Shown: one piece after another, positions 1 through 6,266 of the stretch
Layout of the letters: every line of letters starts with the position of its first letter
How positions within the stretch are numbered: the first letter of the stretch is position 1
Source: Candidatus Cloacimonadota bacterium
Lineage (GTDB): Bacteria > Cloacimonadota > Cloacimonadia > Cloacimonadales > Cloacimonadaceae
NCBI GenBank assembly: GCA_027318525.1
Contig: DAHVPA010000115.1
Location: forward strand, 1 to 6,266
DNA: 6,266 bases
Reading direction: 5' to 3'
The notes under the pieces: generated by a model
Seen by the model: only the letters and a program-made list of their open reading frames with translations
Database searches by the model: none
What the model was told of the DNA's origin: nothing
Position numbers and translations under genes: made by a program

Positions 1-676
1 GTCTGATCATCACATCTTTATCTATCTTAGCTATTGCATTCAACACATCTGCAAAAACTCTGTCTGATGCCCTGTCATTATAAAGGCCTATGTTTATGCC
101 TGTAATTACAAGCTCTTTATATCCTCTATTTATAAGCATTGTTGACTGTTCTAACACCTGTTTAAATGTCATGCTACGTGGCTTGCCACGTCCATATGGC
201 ACAGCGCAATAAGAGCAGAAGAAATCACATCCATCCTAGATTTTAATGAAAGCACGAGATTTTTCGTGCATATAATCAATGTTCTTCCATATCATGCTGC
301 TTGCTGATTCTATATCATTAAACTGGTAACCTGCATTATCCAGCCATGCTGATATATCGATTTTGTCTTGATTATCGACAACTAAATCGATTTCACCTAA
401 ACTTATTATTTCGTCCCGTTCTTTCTGAGCATAACAACCGGTTACAATTACTTTTGCACAGGGATTCTTGAGTTTTGAATTCAAGGCATGTCTGATGAGG
501 TTTCTGCTCTTAAAATCAGCTCTGTTTGTTACGGTACAAGTATTAATGATGTAGATATCAGCCGTTTCGTTAAAATCAACGACTTGATATCCTATATCTA
601 TCAGTTGTTGAATAATAGCACTTGATTCCACTTGATTGACCTTGCAACCAAGAGTTGTAATTGCAACCTTCATCAC
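1..676 (-). pseudogene. mtaB: MtaB-like tRNA methylthiotransferase, interrupted by in-frame TAG; 3' end off window
   Basis: MtaB-type enzymes are radical-SAM, two [4Fe-4S]-cluster proteins that add a methylthio group to t6A37 in tRNAs reading ANN codons. Seen here: an N-terminal UPF0004/MTTase domain with its three cluster cysteines, C11 in TLGCKVNQ, C47 in NTCTVT and C81 in TGCYAQ. The TLGCKVNQ form favours MtaB over MiaB or RimO. The frame runs to residue 146 (AFIKI), then meets TAG, then continues DGCDFFCSYC, the radical-SAM CxxxCxxC motif (cysteine codons at 227-229, 215-217, 206-208), and stays open to the left edge through an ITGINIGLY motif. The start is GTG 674-676 or ATG 671-673. The ATG begins at the start of the [10 protein letters not shown] core and shares a base with the purN TGA, suggesting translational coupling; no good Shine-Dalgarno is seen. 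As written, only the 146-residue N-terminal piece would be made, which lacks the catalytic cluster. A sequencing error or true nonsense mutation is more likely than recoding. Family assignment is confident; functional status is not. Confidence 0.85.
236..238 (-). other. In-frame amber codon inside the mtaB-like gene
   Basis: On the minus strand this codon reads TAG between AFIKI and DGCDFFCSYC. Members of the family usually read K-I/V-Q-D-G-C here, so the simplest origin is CAG to TAG, a single transition at plus-strand base 238 (G to A). Upstream and downstream pieces share the same frame with no other stop, so no indel is involved. The next in-frame ATG (170-172) lies beyond the cysteine motif, so reinitiation there would not rescue the enzyme. 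Confidence 0.9.
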
Positions 677-1260
677 GAGTATATCTTCGACAAATATTCC
701 CAGATAGCTTTACCATATAACTGATGCTCTACTGACAGAACTTTTGTAGCAATGTCATTCTTATCCTTGCAATCTGAAATATCTACTGTCAATTGAGCAA
801 TGATATTCCCATGATCATAGCTTGAGTCCACCAGATGTACCGAAGCTCCTGATACTTTAGCACCTGAATTAAAAACAGCTTCGTGAACATTTACCCCATA
901 CATGCCTTCACCCCCAAAATCAGGTAAAAGGGCAGGATGAATGTTTAAAATCGGAACAGATGCATCTCTAATAAATTTAGGACTCAGTTTCTTTAAAAAA
1001 CCTGCCAATGCTACCAATTGGATTCCTTTTTGTTGAATCATCAACAAGACCTCCTCTTCGAATTGGTGTTGCAGATGATAAGGAATATAGAAACATGGCA
1101 GATTCAGTCTATTACAAACTTCAGCTACTGGTGCATTCTTTTTTGTTATGATTACGACACTGACTCTAACCGGCAATTGATTAGCATGGAAATAATTAGC
1201 CATAGCCTCCAGATTTGATCCGCGGCTCATACCACTGGTAAGAACTGCAATATTAAACAT
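673..1260 (-). CDS. purN: Phosphoribosylglycinamide formyltransferase (GAR transformylase)
   Basis: This cytosolic enzyme of de novo purine synthesis transfers a formyl group from 10-formyltetrahydrofolate to GAR, giving FGAR. The 195-residue length is normal for PurN. Visible family features: the N-terminal phosphate-binding loop [12 protein letters not shown] (about residues 8-19), the catalytic Asn106 and His108 in LNIHPALLP, the [14 protein letters not shown] segment, and Asp149 in [11 protein letters not shown], corresponding to the catalytic Asp144 of the E. coli enzyme. The C-terminal [13 protein letters not shown] helix is present, so the gene looks complete. The substrate loop is two residues longer than the common SGxGSN form, a variation seen in some PurN lineages. 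The ATG start lies inside the aspS 3' end (8-nt overlap) with no clear Shine-Dalgarno, so translation probably depends on ribosomes finishing aspS. The TGA stop overlaps the start of the mtaB-like gene. I consider the identification secure. Confidence 0.95.
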   Translation of the reverse strand: MFNIAVLTSGMSRGSNLEAMANYFHANQLPVRVSVVIITKKNAPVAEVCNRLNLPCFYIPYHLQHQFEEEVLLMIQQKGIQLVALAGFLKKLSPKFIRDASVPILNIHPALLPDFGGEGMYGVNVHEAVFNSGAKVSGASVHLVDSSYDHGNIIAQLTVDISDCKDKNDIATKVLSVEHQLYGKAIWEYLSKIYS

Positions 1261-3043
1261 TATTGTTCAAAGGCTTAATATGTAGTTCTTTCCATTGTAT
1301 ATCACTGACTTCGCTGGGAGCTCCACACATCAAATCTGTAGCTTTCAGAGTTTTGGGGAATGCAATAACATCCCTGATGGAATCTGCCTGGGTCAGCAAC
1401 ATCACAAGCCTGTCGATTCCTGGTGCTATACCTCCATGTGGAGGAGTTCCATATTTCAAAGCTTCCAAAAAGAAGCCAAATTTTGCTTTCAACTCCTCTT
1501 CATTTAAGCCCAGTATATCAAAGATTTTTTTCTGTAGGTCATATCTATGACATCTTATACTTCCCGATGACAGTTCCATTCCATTACATACGAGGTCATA
1601 TAATTGTCCGAGTATTTCTCCGGTTTTTTGTGGATCATCCAGCCATTCCACATGTTCATTTTTTGGTAGTGTAAACATATGATGCGCAGGTTCCCAGGTG
1701 CCATTTTCTTCGTTTCTCTGAAAGAGAGGAAAATCGGTTATCCAAGCAAATGCGTATTTATCTTGCGGGATAAGTTTTAAAAGATTCCCCAGATGATTGC
1801 GAACAGCAGCCAAAACTTTGCATGTCATTTCAGAGCTATCTGCTGCAATAATAATCAAATCCTTTTCTCCGGCTTTAGTAACTTGGATTAACTCTACTTT
1901 TTCTTTTTCTGAAAAGAACTTGCCAGCACTATTATCTGGTTCTGCCTGCAAAACCTTCCAAAACGCCAATCCTTTCCCACCGTTATGACGTGCAATTTCT
2001 ACCATCTCATCTTGTTGTTTACGAGATAATGCTGAGCCTTCCGGAACAACCAGACATCGAATGGCTCCATTTGCATTTATAACATTACTGAACACCTGAA
2101 AAGAACTCTGGTCAAAAACCTGAGTAACATCTTTTAGTTCTAAACCAAACCTCAAATCTGGTTTGTCACACCCGAACCTGTTCATCGCTTCCTGATACGT
2201 CAATCTGGTAAAAGGTATCTGAAGTTTAAGGTTTAATACTCTCTCAAAAACGTATTCAAGCAGACCTTCCAAGAGTTCGAATATCATATCTTGAGTGGCA
2301 AAGCTCATTTCTATGTCAAGTTGAGTAAACTCAGGTTGGCGGTCTGCCCTCAAATCTTCATCACGAAAACATCTGGCAATCTGAAAGTATCTGTCAAATC
2401 CTCCAATCATCAGCAGTTGCTTAAACATCTGGGGTGATTGCGGTAAGGCAAAGAACTTGCCGGGATGTATGCGGCTGGGAACAAGGTAATCCCTGGCACC
2501 TTCAGGTGTGCTTTTCATCAATACCGGTGTTTCTATTTCATAGAATCCTTGCTTGACCATGTATTCTCTGATAGCCAGAATAATTTCATGTCTCTTGAGT
2601 ATAATCTGCTGCAGCTTTTCCCGGCGCAGATCAAGATAACGATAGGTCAATCTGAGATCTTCATCAGCCATTGCTGCTTCTGATGTCTGGATGGGTAATG
2701 GAGCAGAATCATTCAAGACAAAAAGATCATCTGCTTTAACTTCGATAGATCCTGTTTGCATTTGCATATTTATATTCTGACCTGTTCTTGCCTGAACTGT
2801 TCCCTTAATCGCTACTACATACTCATTTCTTACCTTTTCTGCTTTAGTAAAAGCGAGGGTATTGTCGGGATGGATGATTACCTGAACAACCCCTTTGACA
2901 TCCCTGATATCCAAAAATATCAAGCCGCCCAAATCGCGTCTGCGATGGACCCAACCCATTATAGTAACCTGTTTAGCGAGTTCATTGAGGGAAAGCTCGC
3001 CGCAATGGTGGGTTCTTTTTAGGTTTTGAAACAGATCAAGCAT
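1253..3043 (-). CDS. aspS: Aspartyl-tRNA synthetase, bacterial type
   Basis: Charges tRNA-Asp with aspartate in the cytosol (class IIb synthetase). The 596-residue length matches full bacterial AspRS. Order of parts: an N-terminal OB-fold anticodon-binding domain (about 1-110, with [19 protein letters not shown]), class II motif 1 (about 155-180, [20 protein letters not shown]), motif 2 ([20 protein letters not shown], about 224-243), the bacterial GAD insertion (about 290-420), and motif 3 with [10 protein letters not shown] (Arg545), followed by [10 protein letters not shown] and the usual LMCGAPSEV tail. Leu38 sits where E. coli has Leu30; non-discriminating enzymes such as that of Pseudomonas aeruginosa have His there, so this enzyme is inferred to be tRNA-Asp specific. 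The start is supported by AGAGG six bases before ATG (plus strand 3050-3054). It heads the overlapping aspS-purN-mtaB cluster; the Sel1 gene lies 106 nt upstream. Confidence 0.97.
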   Translation of the reverse strand: MLDLFQNLKRTHHCGELSLNELAKQVTIMGWVHRRRDLGGLIFLDIRDVKGVVQVIIHPDNTLAFTKAEKVRNEYVVAIKGTVQARTGQNINMQMQTGSIEVKADDLFVLNDSAPLPIQTSEAAMADEDLRLTYRYLDLRREKLQQIILKRHEIILAIREYMVKQGFYEIETPVLMKSTPEGARDYLVPSRIHPGKFFALPQSPQMFKQLLMIGGFDRYFQIARCFRDEDLRADRQPEFTQLDIEMSFATQDMIFELLEGLLEYVFERVLNLKLQIPFTRLTYQEAMNRFGCDKPDLRFGLELKDVTQVFDQSSFQVFSNVINANGAIRCLVVPEGSALSRKQQDEMVEIARHNGGKGLAFWKVLQAEPDNSAGKFFSEKEKVELIQVTKAGEKDLIIIAADSSEMTCKVLAAVRNHLGNLLKLIPQDKYAFAWITDFPLFQRNEENGTWEPAHHMFTLPKNEHVEWLDDPQKTGEILGQLYDLVCNGMELSSGSIRCHRYDLQKKIFDILGLNEEELKAKFGFFLEALKYGTPPHGGIAPGIDRLVMLLTQADSIRDVIAFPKTLKATDLMCGAPSEVSDIQWKELHIKPLNNNV

Positions 3044-3149
3044 GTGAAACCTCTTTTATGATAATGAATTGCCAAATCAGCGTAAAAGGGATTTTAGACA
3101 AGCATTTTCTTGACAGAATTGAATTTGGTAATAATGAATTTAAACTGAA

Positions 3150-3797
3150 TTATTTGTTGTGGGCTTGAATCCAGTCGTTTACTCTGGTATCAATGGCTGC
3201 TATTTGTGTTTCAGAAAGCTCTGCTCTTTTGATCTCCATCGCCTTGGTGTATTCATCAAGTTTTTCCGTCGGGGCTAATGTGGCAGCTAATTTCAGCCAA
3301 TAATATGACTCCTGGACATCGACTTTTACTCCAGAACCTTCATAATAGCAAAATCCAAGATTTTCCATAGCTTCAACATAACCTTGGTTAGCAGCCAGCT
3401 TAAACCATTTTACGCCTTCTTCATAGTTGACTTTAACATTTTCTCCGGCGTAATGCATAATACCCAAGTTAAACTGAGCTTCAGGATTCTTTTTTTCGGC
3501 TGCTGCTTTGAACAGCTTCAAAGCTTCAGGACCGTTTGGTTCAGTGCCTTCCCCATTGCGATAACACTTAGCCAGAGAAACTTGCGCTTCAGTGTAACCC
3601 TGATCTGCAGCCAGCTTGAACAATCGGAAAGCTTCAGAATAATTCTGCGGCATATCTATGCCAGTATAGTAGCTAAGACCAAGCTGATATTGTGTCTGTG
3701 CTTCATCAGTATTTTTGGATACTTGAGCTGTATCAGTAACGGCAGTCAATGCACATACCACTGAAATCAAAAGGATAATAAATATAAAGTTACGCAT
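3150..3797 (-). CDS. Exported Sel1-repeat (SLR) protein
   Basis: The 215-residue protein begins with a short basic end (MRN) and a hydrophobic stretch (about 4-20) typical of a Sec signal peptide. A cysteine occurs at 15, but the preceding SVV is a poor lipobox, so a lipoprotein is possible but not favoured. The mature part is four tandem 36-residue Sel1-like repeats at about 33-68, 69-104, 105-140 and 141-176, each with the pattern A-x-x-x-L-G-x-x-Y-x-x-G ... A-x-x-x-F/L-K-L/A-A-A. A charged helical tail (177-215) follows. Sel1 repeats form alpha-solenoids that mediate protein-protein contacts, often in the envelope or periplasm; the partner cannot be inferred here. The start has GGGGG four bases upstream, and the stop is TAA. 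It is separated by 106 nt from aspS without an obvious terminator, so co-transcription is possible but a functional link is not implied. Confidence 0.85.
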   Translation of the reverse strand: MRNFIFIILLISVVCALTAVTDTAQVSKNTDEAQTQYQLGLSYYTGIDMPQNYSEAFRLFKLAADQGYTEAQVSLAKCYRNGEGTEPNGPEALKLFKAAAEKKNPEAQFNLGIMHYAGENVKVNYEEGVKWFKLAANQGYVEAMENLGFCYYEGSGVKVDVQESYYWLKLAATLAPTEKLDEYTKAMEIKRAELSETQIAAIDTRVNDWIQAHNK

Positions 3798-3859
3798 AAT
3801 TCCCCCAGGATATTGTTTTTCTTCTTATATAAAATATCTTTTCATTTCTGTATATTATT

Positions 3860-3888
3860 ATTTAATTCTACAAGGTAATATATGTCAA
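3860..3888 (-). promoter_or_regulatory. Candidate sigma70-type promoter of the Sel1 gene
   Basis: On the minus strand a perfect -35 box TTGACA (3883-3888) is followed after 17 bases by TTAAAT (3860-3865), a four-of-six match to TATAAT. Transcription would begin near 3853, leaving a leader of about 55 bases before the Sel1 start. The surroundings are AT-rich, which helps opening but also raises the chance of a fortuitous match. Confidence 0.5.
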
Positions 3889-3939
3889 GCACAAAATCTC
3901 ACCTGATAATGCCATGACATGTTTCTCAAATCTTCCTGA

Positions 3940-3982
3940 GGGTTTACAGAGACTTTTCAGAGAGTAAGTCTCCGAAAATCCC
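3940..3982. repeat. Imperfect inverted repeat (hairpin 1)
   Basis: The inner stem is seven perfect pairs, GAGACTT (3949-3955) with AAGTCTC (3966-3972), around a 10-base loop. After a 3x3 internal loop the stem resumes with GGGTTT (3940-3945) against AAA-T-CCC (3976-3982), with one bulged T. No T-run follows on either strand, so it does not look like a terminator. It could be an operator or part of a structured 5' leader of rocD. Confidence 0.45.
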
Positions 3983-3990
3983 CTGTACAG
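3983..3990. promoter_or_regulatory. 8-bp palindrome CTGTACAG, possible protein-binding site
   Basis: CTGTACAG is a perfect palindrome directly adjoining hairpin 1, with a further ACAG at 3997-4000. CTGT and the distal ACAG are 10 bases apart rather than the 8 of the E. coli LexA box, so it is not a canonical SOS box. An 8-bp palindrome can occur by chance; location between divergent genes is the only added support. Confidence 0.2.
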
Positions 3991-4008
3991 ACTATAACAG
4001 AATTGAAA

Positions 4009-4046
4009 AGGCTTTATGAAGAATCATCAAACTACATAAAGTGCCT
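4009..4046. repeat. Imperfect inverted repeat (hairpin 2)
   Basis: AGGCTTTATG (4009-4018) pairs with CATAAA (4035-4040) and GCCT (4043-4046), giving ten pairs interrupted by a two-base GT bulge, around a 16-base loop. On the minus strand it is followed by CTTTTC, a poor T-run, and no minus-strand gene ends here. A role in the rocD leader or as a binding site is only a possibility. Confidence 0.4.
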
Positions 4047-4090
4047 AATCATTATTGCATACACCAGAAAGCTATCCAATCCTTTTTCAG

Positions 4091-4119
4091 TTGACATTAA
4101 ACCTGAGTTTTAAATACGT
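4091..4119 (+). promoter_or_regulatory. Weak promoter candidate for rocD
   Basis: A perfect TTGACA lies at 4091-4096, about 65 bases before the rocD start. At the best spacing (16-18 bases) the -10 candidates AATACG, ATACGT and TACGTC are poor; a better TAAATA (4111-4116) is only 14 bases away. A rocD promoter is expected in this intergenic region, but this exact site is uncertain. Confidence 0.3.
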
Positions 4120-4160
4120 CTTTTAGTATTGGAAAAACAATAATATACTCTGGAGGAAAA

Positions 4161-5402
4161 ATGAGTGACCAGTTGAAATACGGTAATGTAAGCTCCCAGC
4201 AAGCCATCGAAATGGAAGAGCGTTATGGGGCACATAATTATCATCCCCTGCCGGTTGTTTTGGCTAAGGGAGAAGGTGTGTATCTTTGGGACCCTGAAGG
4301 AAATAAGTACTTTGATTTCCTTAGCGCTTATTCTGCTGTAAACCAGGGACACTGTCATCCCAAAATCATCAAGGCTTTGACAGATCAAGCCCAAACTCTT
4401 TGTTTAACTTCTCGTGCATTTTACAATAACAAATTGGGCAGCTATGAAAAATACATTACCGAGTACTTTGGCTATGATATGCTACTGCCTATGAACAGCG
4501 GTGCTGAAGCAGTTGAGACAGCCCTGAAACTTGCTCGTAAGTGGGGATACAAAGTCAAAGGGATAGCTCCTGACAGTGCTATACTCGTCTTTTGTGAAGG
4601 CAATTTCCATGGCAGGACAATTGCAGTAGTATCTGCATCAACTGACCCTGATTGTTACGATGGATTCGGACCCTTTGTTCCCGGAATAGCCAAGATTCCA
4701 TATAACGATGCTGCTGCACTATCCGAATTTCTGGAACAACATGGTAAAAATGTTGCAGGTTTTATCGTTGAACCGATTCAGGGCGAAGCCGGAGTTCATG
4801 TTCCCGATGAAGGCTACCTTAAAGCCTGTTATGATTTATGTAAGAAGCATAATGTTCTTTTTATCGCTGATGAAGTCCAAACAGGATTGGCTAGGACCGG
4901 CAAACTTCTCGCCTGCGACTATGAAAATATCCGACCTGATGTTCTGGTCTTGGGTAAAGCATTATCCGGGGGCGTTTTGCCGATATCAGCTGTCCTGGCT
5001 GATAAGGACATCATGCTGACTATCAAACCAGGTCAACATGGTTCTACTTTCGGTGGATTCCCTCTGGCTTGCAGTGTTGCAATAGCTGCACTGGAAGTAT
5101 TGAAAGAAGAAAATTTGGCGGAAAAAGCCTTTACTCTTGGCGAGTATTTCCGTAATGAACTCAGAAAAATCAGTCACCCAATGCTTAAATTAGTCCGTGG
5201 CAAAGGATTACTTAATGCCATAGTAGTAGAGCCCAAAGATGGAGTGGAAGCCTGGGATGTATGCCTGTTATTAAAAGAAAAGGGACTCTTGTGTAAACCT
5301 ACACACAGGCATATAATCCGTCTGGCACCACCCCTGGTCATAACCAAAGAACAACTCGATGAATGCGTCGGCATCATCAAATCAGTCTTTGATCAGTTAT
5401 AA
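4161..5402 (+). CDS. rocD: Ornithine aminotransferase (ornithine-oxo-acid transaminase)
   Basis: A PLP-dependent class III aminotransferase that moves the delta-amino group of ornithine to 2-oxoglutarate, giving glutamate-5-semialdehyde and glutamate, linking arginine/ornithine to proline and glutamate metabolism in the cytosol. The 413-residue length fits (human mature enzyme and Bacillus RocD are about 400). OAT-specific features line up with the human enzyme: NYHPLPV with Tyr27 (human Tyr55), [13 protein letters not shown] with Tyr57 (Tyr85), NFHGRT with Arg152 (Arg180), VEPIQGEAG with Glu209 (Glu235), IADEVQTG with the PLP-binding Asp237, the Schiff-base lysine Lys266 in LGKALSGG, and IIRLAPPL with Arg387 (Arg413), the partner of Glu235. 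These make OAT much likelier than acetylornithine or GABA aminotransferase. The start is set by GGAGG at 4152-4156, four bases before ATG. It is a single-gene unit: divergent from the Sel1 gene and followed by its own terminator. Nothing is missing or broken. Confidence 0.95.
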   Translation: MSDQLKYGNVSSQQAIEMEERYGAHNYHPLPVVLAKGEGVYLWDPEGNKYFDFLSAYSAVNQGHCHPKIIKALTDQAQTLCLTSRAFYNNKLGSYEKYITEYFGYDMLLPMNSGAEAVETALKLARKWGYKVKGIAPDSAILVFCEGNFHGRTIAVVSASTDPDCYDGFGPFVPGIAKIPYNDAAALSEFLEQHGKNVAGFIVEPIQGEAGVHVPDEGYLKACYDLCKKHNVLFIADEVQTGLARTGKLLACDYENIRPDVLVLGKALSGGVLPISAVLADKDIMLTIKPGQHGSTFGGFPLACSVAIAALEVLKEENLAEKAFTLGEYFRNELRKISHPMLKLVRGKGLLNAIVVEPKDGVEAWDVCLLLKEKGLLCKPTHRHIIRLAPPLVITKEQLDECVGIIKSVFDQL

Positions 5403-5416
5403 TTACAAAATCATGT

Positions 5417-5463
5417 GCTGCCATGGATGCCATCACTATTTCCCAATCTATGGCAGCTTTTTT
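5417..5463 (+). terminator. Rho-independent terminator after rocD
   Basis: A perfect 8-bp stem, GCTGCCAT (5417-5424) and ATGGCAGC (5450-5457), is followed immediately by six T residues (5458-5463). It begins 14 bases after the rocD stop. The 25-base loop is longer than usual, which may lower efficiency. It ends 11 bases before the era start. Confidence 0.75.
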
Positions 5464-5474
5464 AGCATAGGTGT

Positions 5475-6266
5475 ATGAAAGCTGATTTTAAGTGCGGTTA
5501 TGTAATAATCACAGGAAAACCTAACGTCGGTAAATCTACCTTACTCAATACCTTACTGGGTGAGAAACTCTCGATTGTTTCAAGCAAACCACAGACAACA
5601 CGCTTGGCAATCAAAGGGTTTTACAATGATGCCGACAGCCAGATAATTTTCCTGGATACTCCAGGATTTCTAAAGCCCCGTTATGAAATGCATAAGCTCA
5701 TGCTAAAACAAATCACAGATACATTAAAAGATGCAGATGTCGTGTTGTTCATAATTGACTTTCATGATTTCCCAACAGCTTATGATAATGAGCTGATATC
5801 TCTTTTGAAGAACGTAAAAAGGCCAATAATTGCTGCAGTAAATAAAACAGACCTTAAGGGTATGATGTCAGAAGCAGAAATCCTGCAATACTTAGAAAAT
5901 GATTTTGACAGGGTCATCTTTATATCTGCCAGCAACAAGATAAATACTGATGCCATCATCCCATTGCTTAAGTCTTACATGCCATACAATCCTCCTTTTT
6001 ATGACCCGGAGCAACTCTCTGACCTACCCATGAGATTCTTTGCTCAGGAAATCATCAGAGAAGGTATTTTTAAGCAATTTAAGGAAGAGATACCTTATGC
6101 CACAGCAGTCATAATTGATCGTTATGAAGAATTGCAGGATAAAATTGTCATCCATGCTACTATCTGGATAGAAAGAAGCAGTCAGAAACCCATTATAATT
6201 GGTTCCAAAGGTACCGGACTAAGCAAAATCAGAGTCTATGCTGAAACAGAATGTAGCAATTTTAAC
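5475..6266 (+). CDS. era: GTPase Era, 3' end beyond window
   Basis: Era is an essential GTPase that binds the 3' end of 16S rRNA and helps 30S maturation. The 264 codons present are open to the window end; the family is about 300 residues, so roughly 35 are missing. GTPase motifs: G1 GKPNVGKS (14-21), G2/switch I with KPQTTR (38-43), G3 DTPG (61-64), G4 NKTD (123-126) and G5 SAS (151-153). The linker DLPMRFFAQEIIREGIF (183-199) is characteristic of Era. The C-terminal KH domain begins near 205, with PIIIGSKG carrying the GxxG loop (243-246). After it, the sequence IRVYAETE departs from the usual IGxxAR. The start is ATG 5475: the frame is closed by TAG at 5463-5465 and no other start lies between. 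The upstream AGGTG is too close to the ATG to be a good Shine-Dalgarno. Its 5' flank is the rocD terminator, so its own promoter is not evident. Confidence 0.95.
   Translation, partial: MKADFKCGYVIITGKPNVGKSTLLNTLLGEKLSIVSSKPQTTRLAIKGFYNDADSQIIFLDTPGFLKPRYEMHKLMLKQITDTLKDADVVLFIIDFHDFPTAYDNELISLLKNVKRPIIAAVNKTDLKGMMSEAEILQYLENDFDRVIFISASNKINTDAIIPLLKSYMPYNPPFYDPEQLSDLPMRFFAQEIIREGIFKQFKEEIPYATAVIIDRYEELQDKIVIHATIWIERSSQKPIIIGSKGTGLSKIRVYAETECSNFN

Larger units (their letters stand above)
3798..4160. other. Divergent intergenic region, no gene supported
   Basis: These 363 bases separate the 5' ends of the Sel1 gene (minus) and rocD (plus). The Sel1-proximal third is very AT-rich and contains the candidate Sel1 promoter. 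The centre holds two imperfect hairpins and a perfect 8-bp palindrome. The rocD-proximal part holds a TTGACA box and a small inverted repeat (AATAC 4113-4117 / GTATT 4126-4130). The best short frame, a 17-codon stretch from ATG 3914, has no ribosome binding site and no recognisable content, so I do not call it. Confidence 0.7.

Noticed and set aside
236..238. Pyrrolysine or general TAG-to-Gln recoding
   Set aside because: Pyrrolysine is not expected at a family Gln site, and no other gene in the window shows in-frame TAG despite many Gln codons.
3058..3086. Promoter-like TTTACG-17-TATCAT on the minus strand upstream of aspS
   Set aside because: The -10 is a good match, but the predicted start would fall at about 3051, inside the AGAGG ribosome site of aspS, so it would yield a message without a usable leader.
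3102..3118. Inverted CAAG/CTTG in the Sel1-aspS gap as a terminator
   Set aside because: The stem is only four pairs plus a mismatch and has no T-run, so termination is not supported.
3113..3137. TTGACA followed by TAATAAT on the plus strand near the Sel1 stop
   Set aside because: Spacing is poor and it would fire antisense into the Sel1 gene with no downstream plus-strand gene nearby.
3384..3764. 126-codon open frame on the plus strand antisense to the Sel1 gene
   Set aside because: It lies wholly opposite a repeat-bearing, well-supported gene, has no recognisable domain and no ribosome site; a composition shadow.
3914..3967. 17-codon open frame in the intergenic region as a leader peptide
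   Set aside because: There is no Shine-Dalgarno, no run of regulatory codons such as Arg or Pro, and it is not positioned against an attenuator.
4110..4394. 94-codon minus-strand frame overlapping the rocD 5' end
   Set aside because: It is antisense to conserved OAT sequence and shows no family features or ribosome binding site.
1..6266. A novel defence, mobile or biosynthetic system
   Set aside because: Every substantial gene belongs to a known housekeeping or common family, and no repeats, integrase, transposase or toxin-like genes are seen.

Overview
The window looks like ordinary bacterial chromosome of moderate to low GC (about 40% by eye). It carries housekeeping genes with compact spacing and clear Shine-Dalgarno sequences ahead of the non-overlapping genes (GGAGG for rocD, AGAGG for aspS, GGGGG for the Sel1 gene). 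No mobile element, CRISPR array, tRNA or rRNA is visible. The protein set fits a diderm, possibly amino-acid-using anaerobe. Candidatus Cloacimonadota or a relative is one guess, but the sequence alone does not settle the phylum, so treat this as weak inference.

Left part, minus strand (3797 down to 1): a secreted Sel1-repeat protein, then aspS (aspartyl-tRNA synthetase), purN (phosphoribosylglycinamide formyltransferase) and an mtaB-like tRNA methylthiotransferase that continues past the left edge. aspS/purN overlap by 8 nt, and purN/mtaB overlap by 1-4 nt through a GTGATGA junction, so these three are almost certainly one transcript with coupled translation. The Sel1 gene lies 106 nt upstream of aspS with no convincing terminator between, so it may head the same unit. 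The mtaB-like gene is interrupted by one in-frame amber codon (236-238) where the family normally has Gln, three codons before the radical-SAM cysteine motif. The frame is open on both sides. This is the most notable observation here.

Middle (3798-4160): a 363-nt divergent intergenic region. It holds a likely sigma70-type promoter for the Sel1 gene, a weaker promoter candidate for rocD, two imperfect hairpins and an 8-bp palindrome. No gene is supported in it.

Right part, plus strand: rocD (ornithine aminotransferase, complete, all catalytic residues present), a Rho-independent terminator, then era (ribosome-assembly GTPase), which runs off the right edge after 264 codons. The terminator sits only 11 nt before the era start, leaving little room for a separate era promoter.

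Functionally the window combines translation (aspS, mtaB, era), purine synthesis (purN) and arginine/ornithine/proline metabolism (rocD). I found no convincing undescribed system. The points worth checking are the amber codon, the structured intergenic region and how era is expressed.
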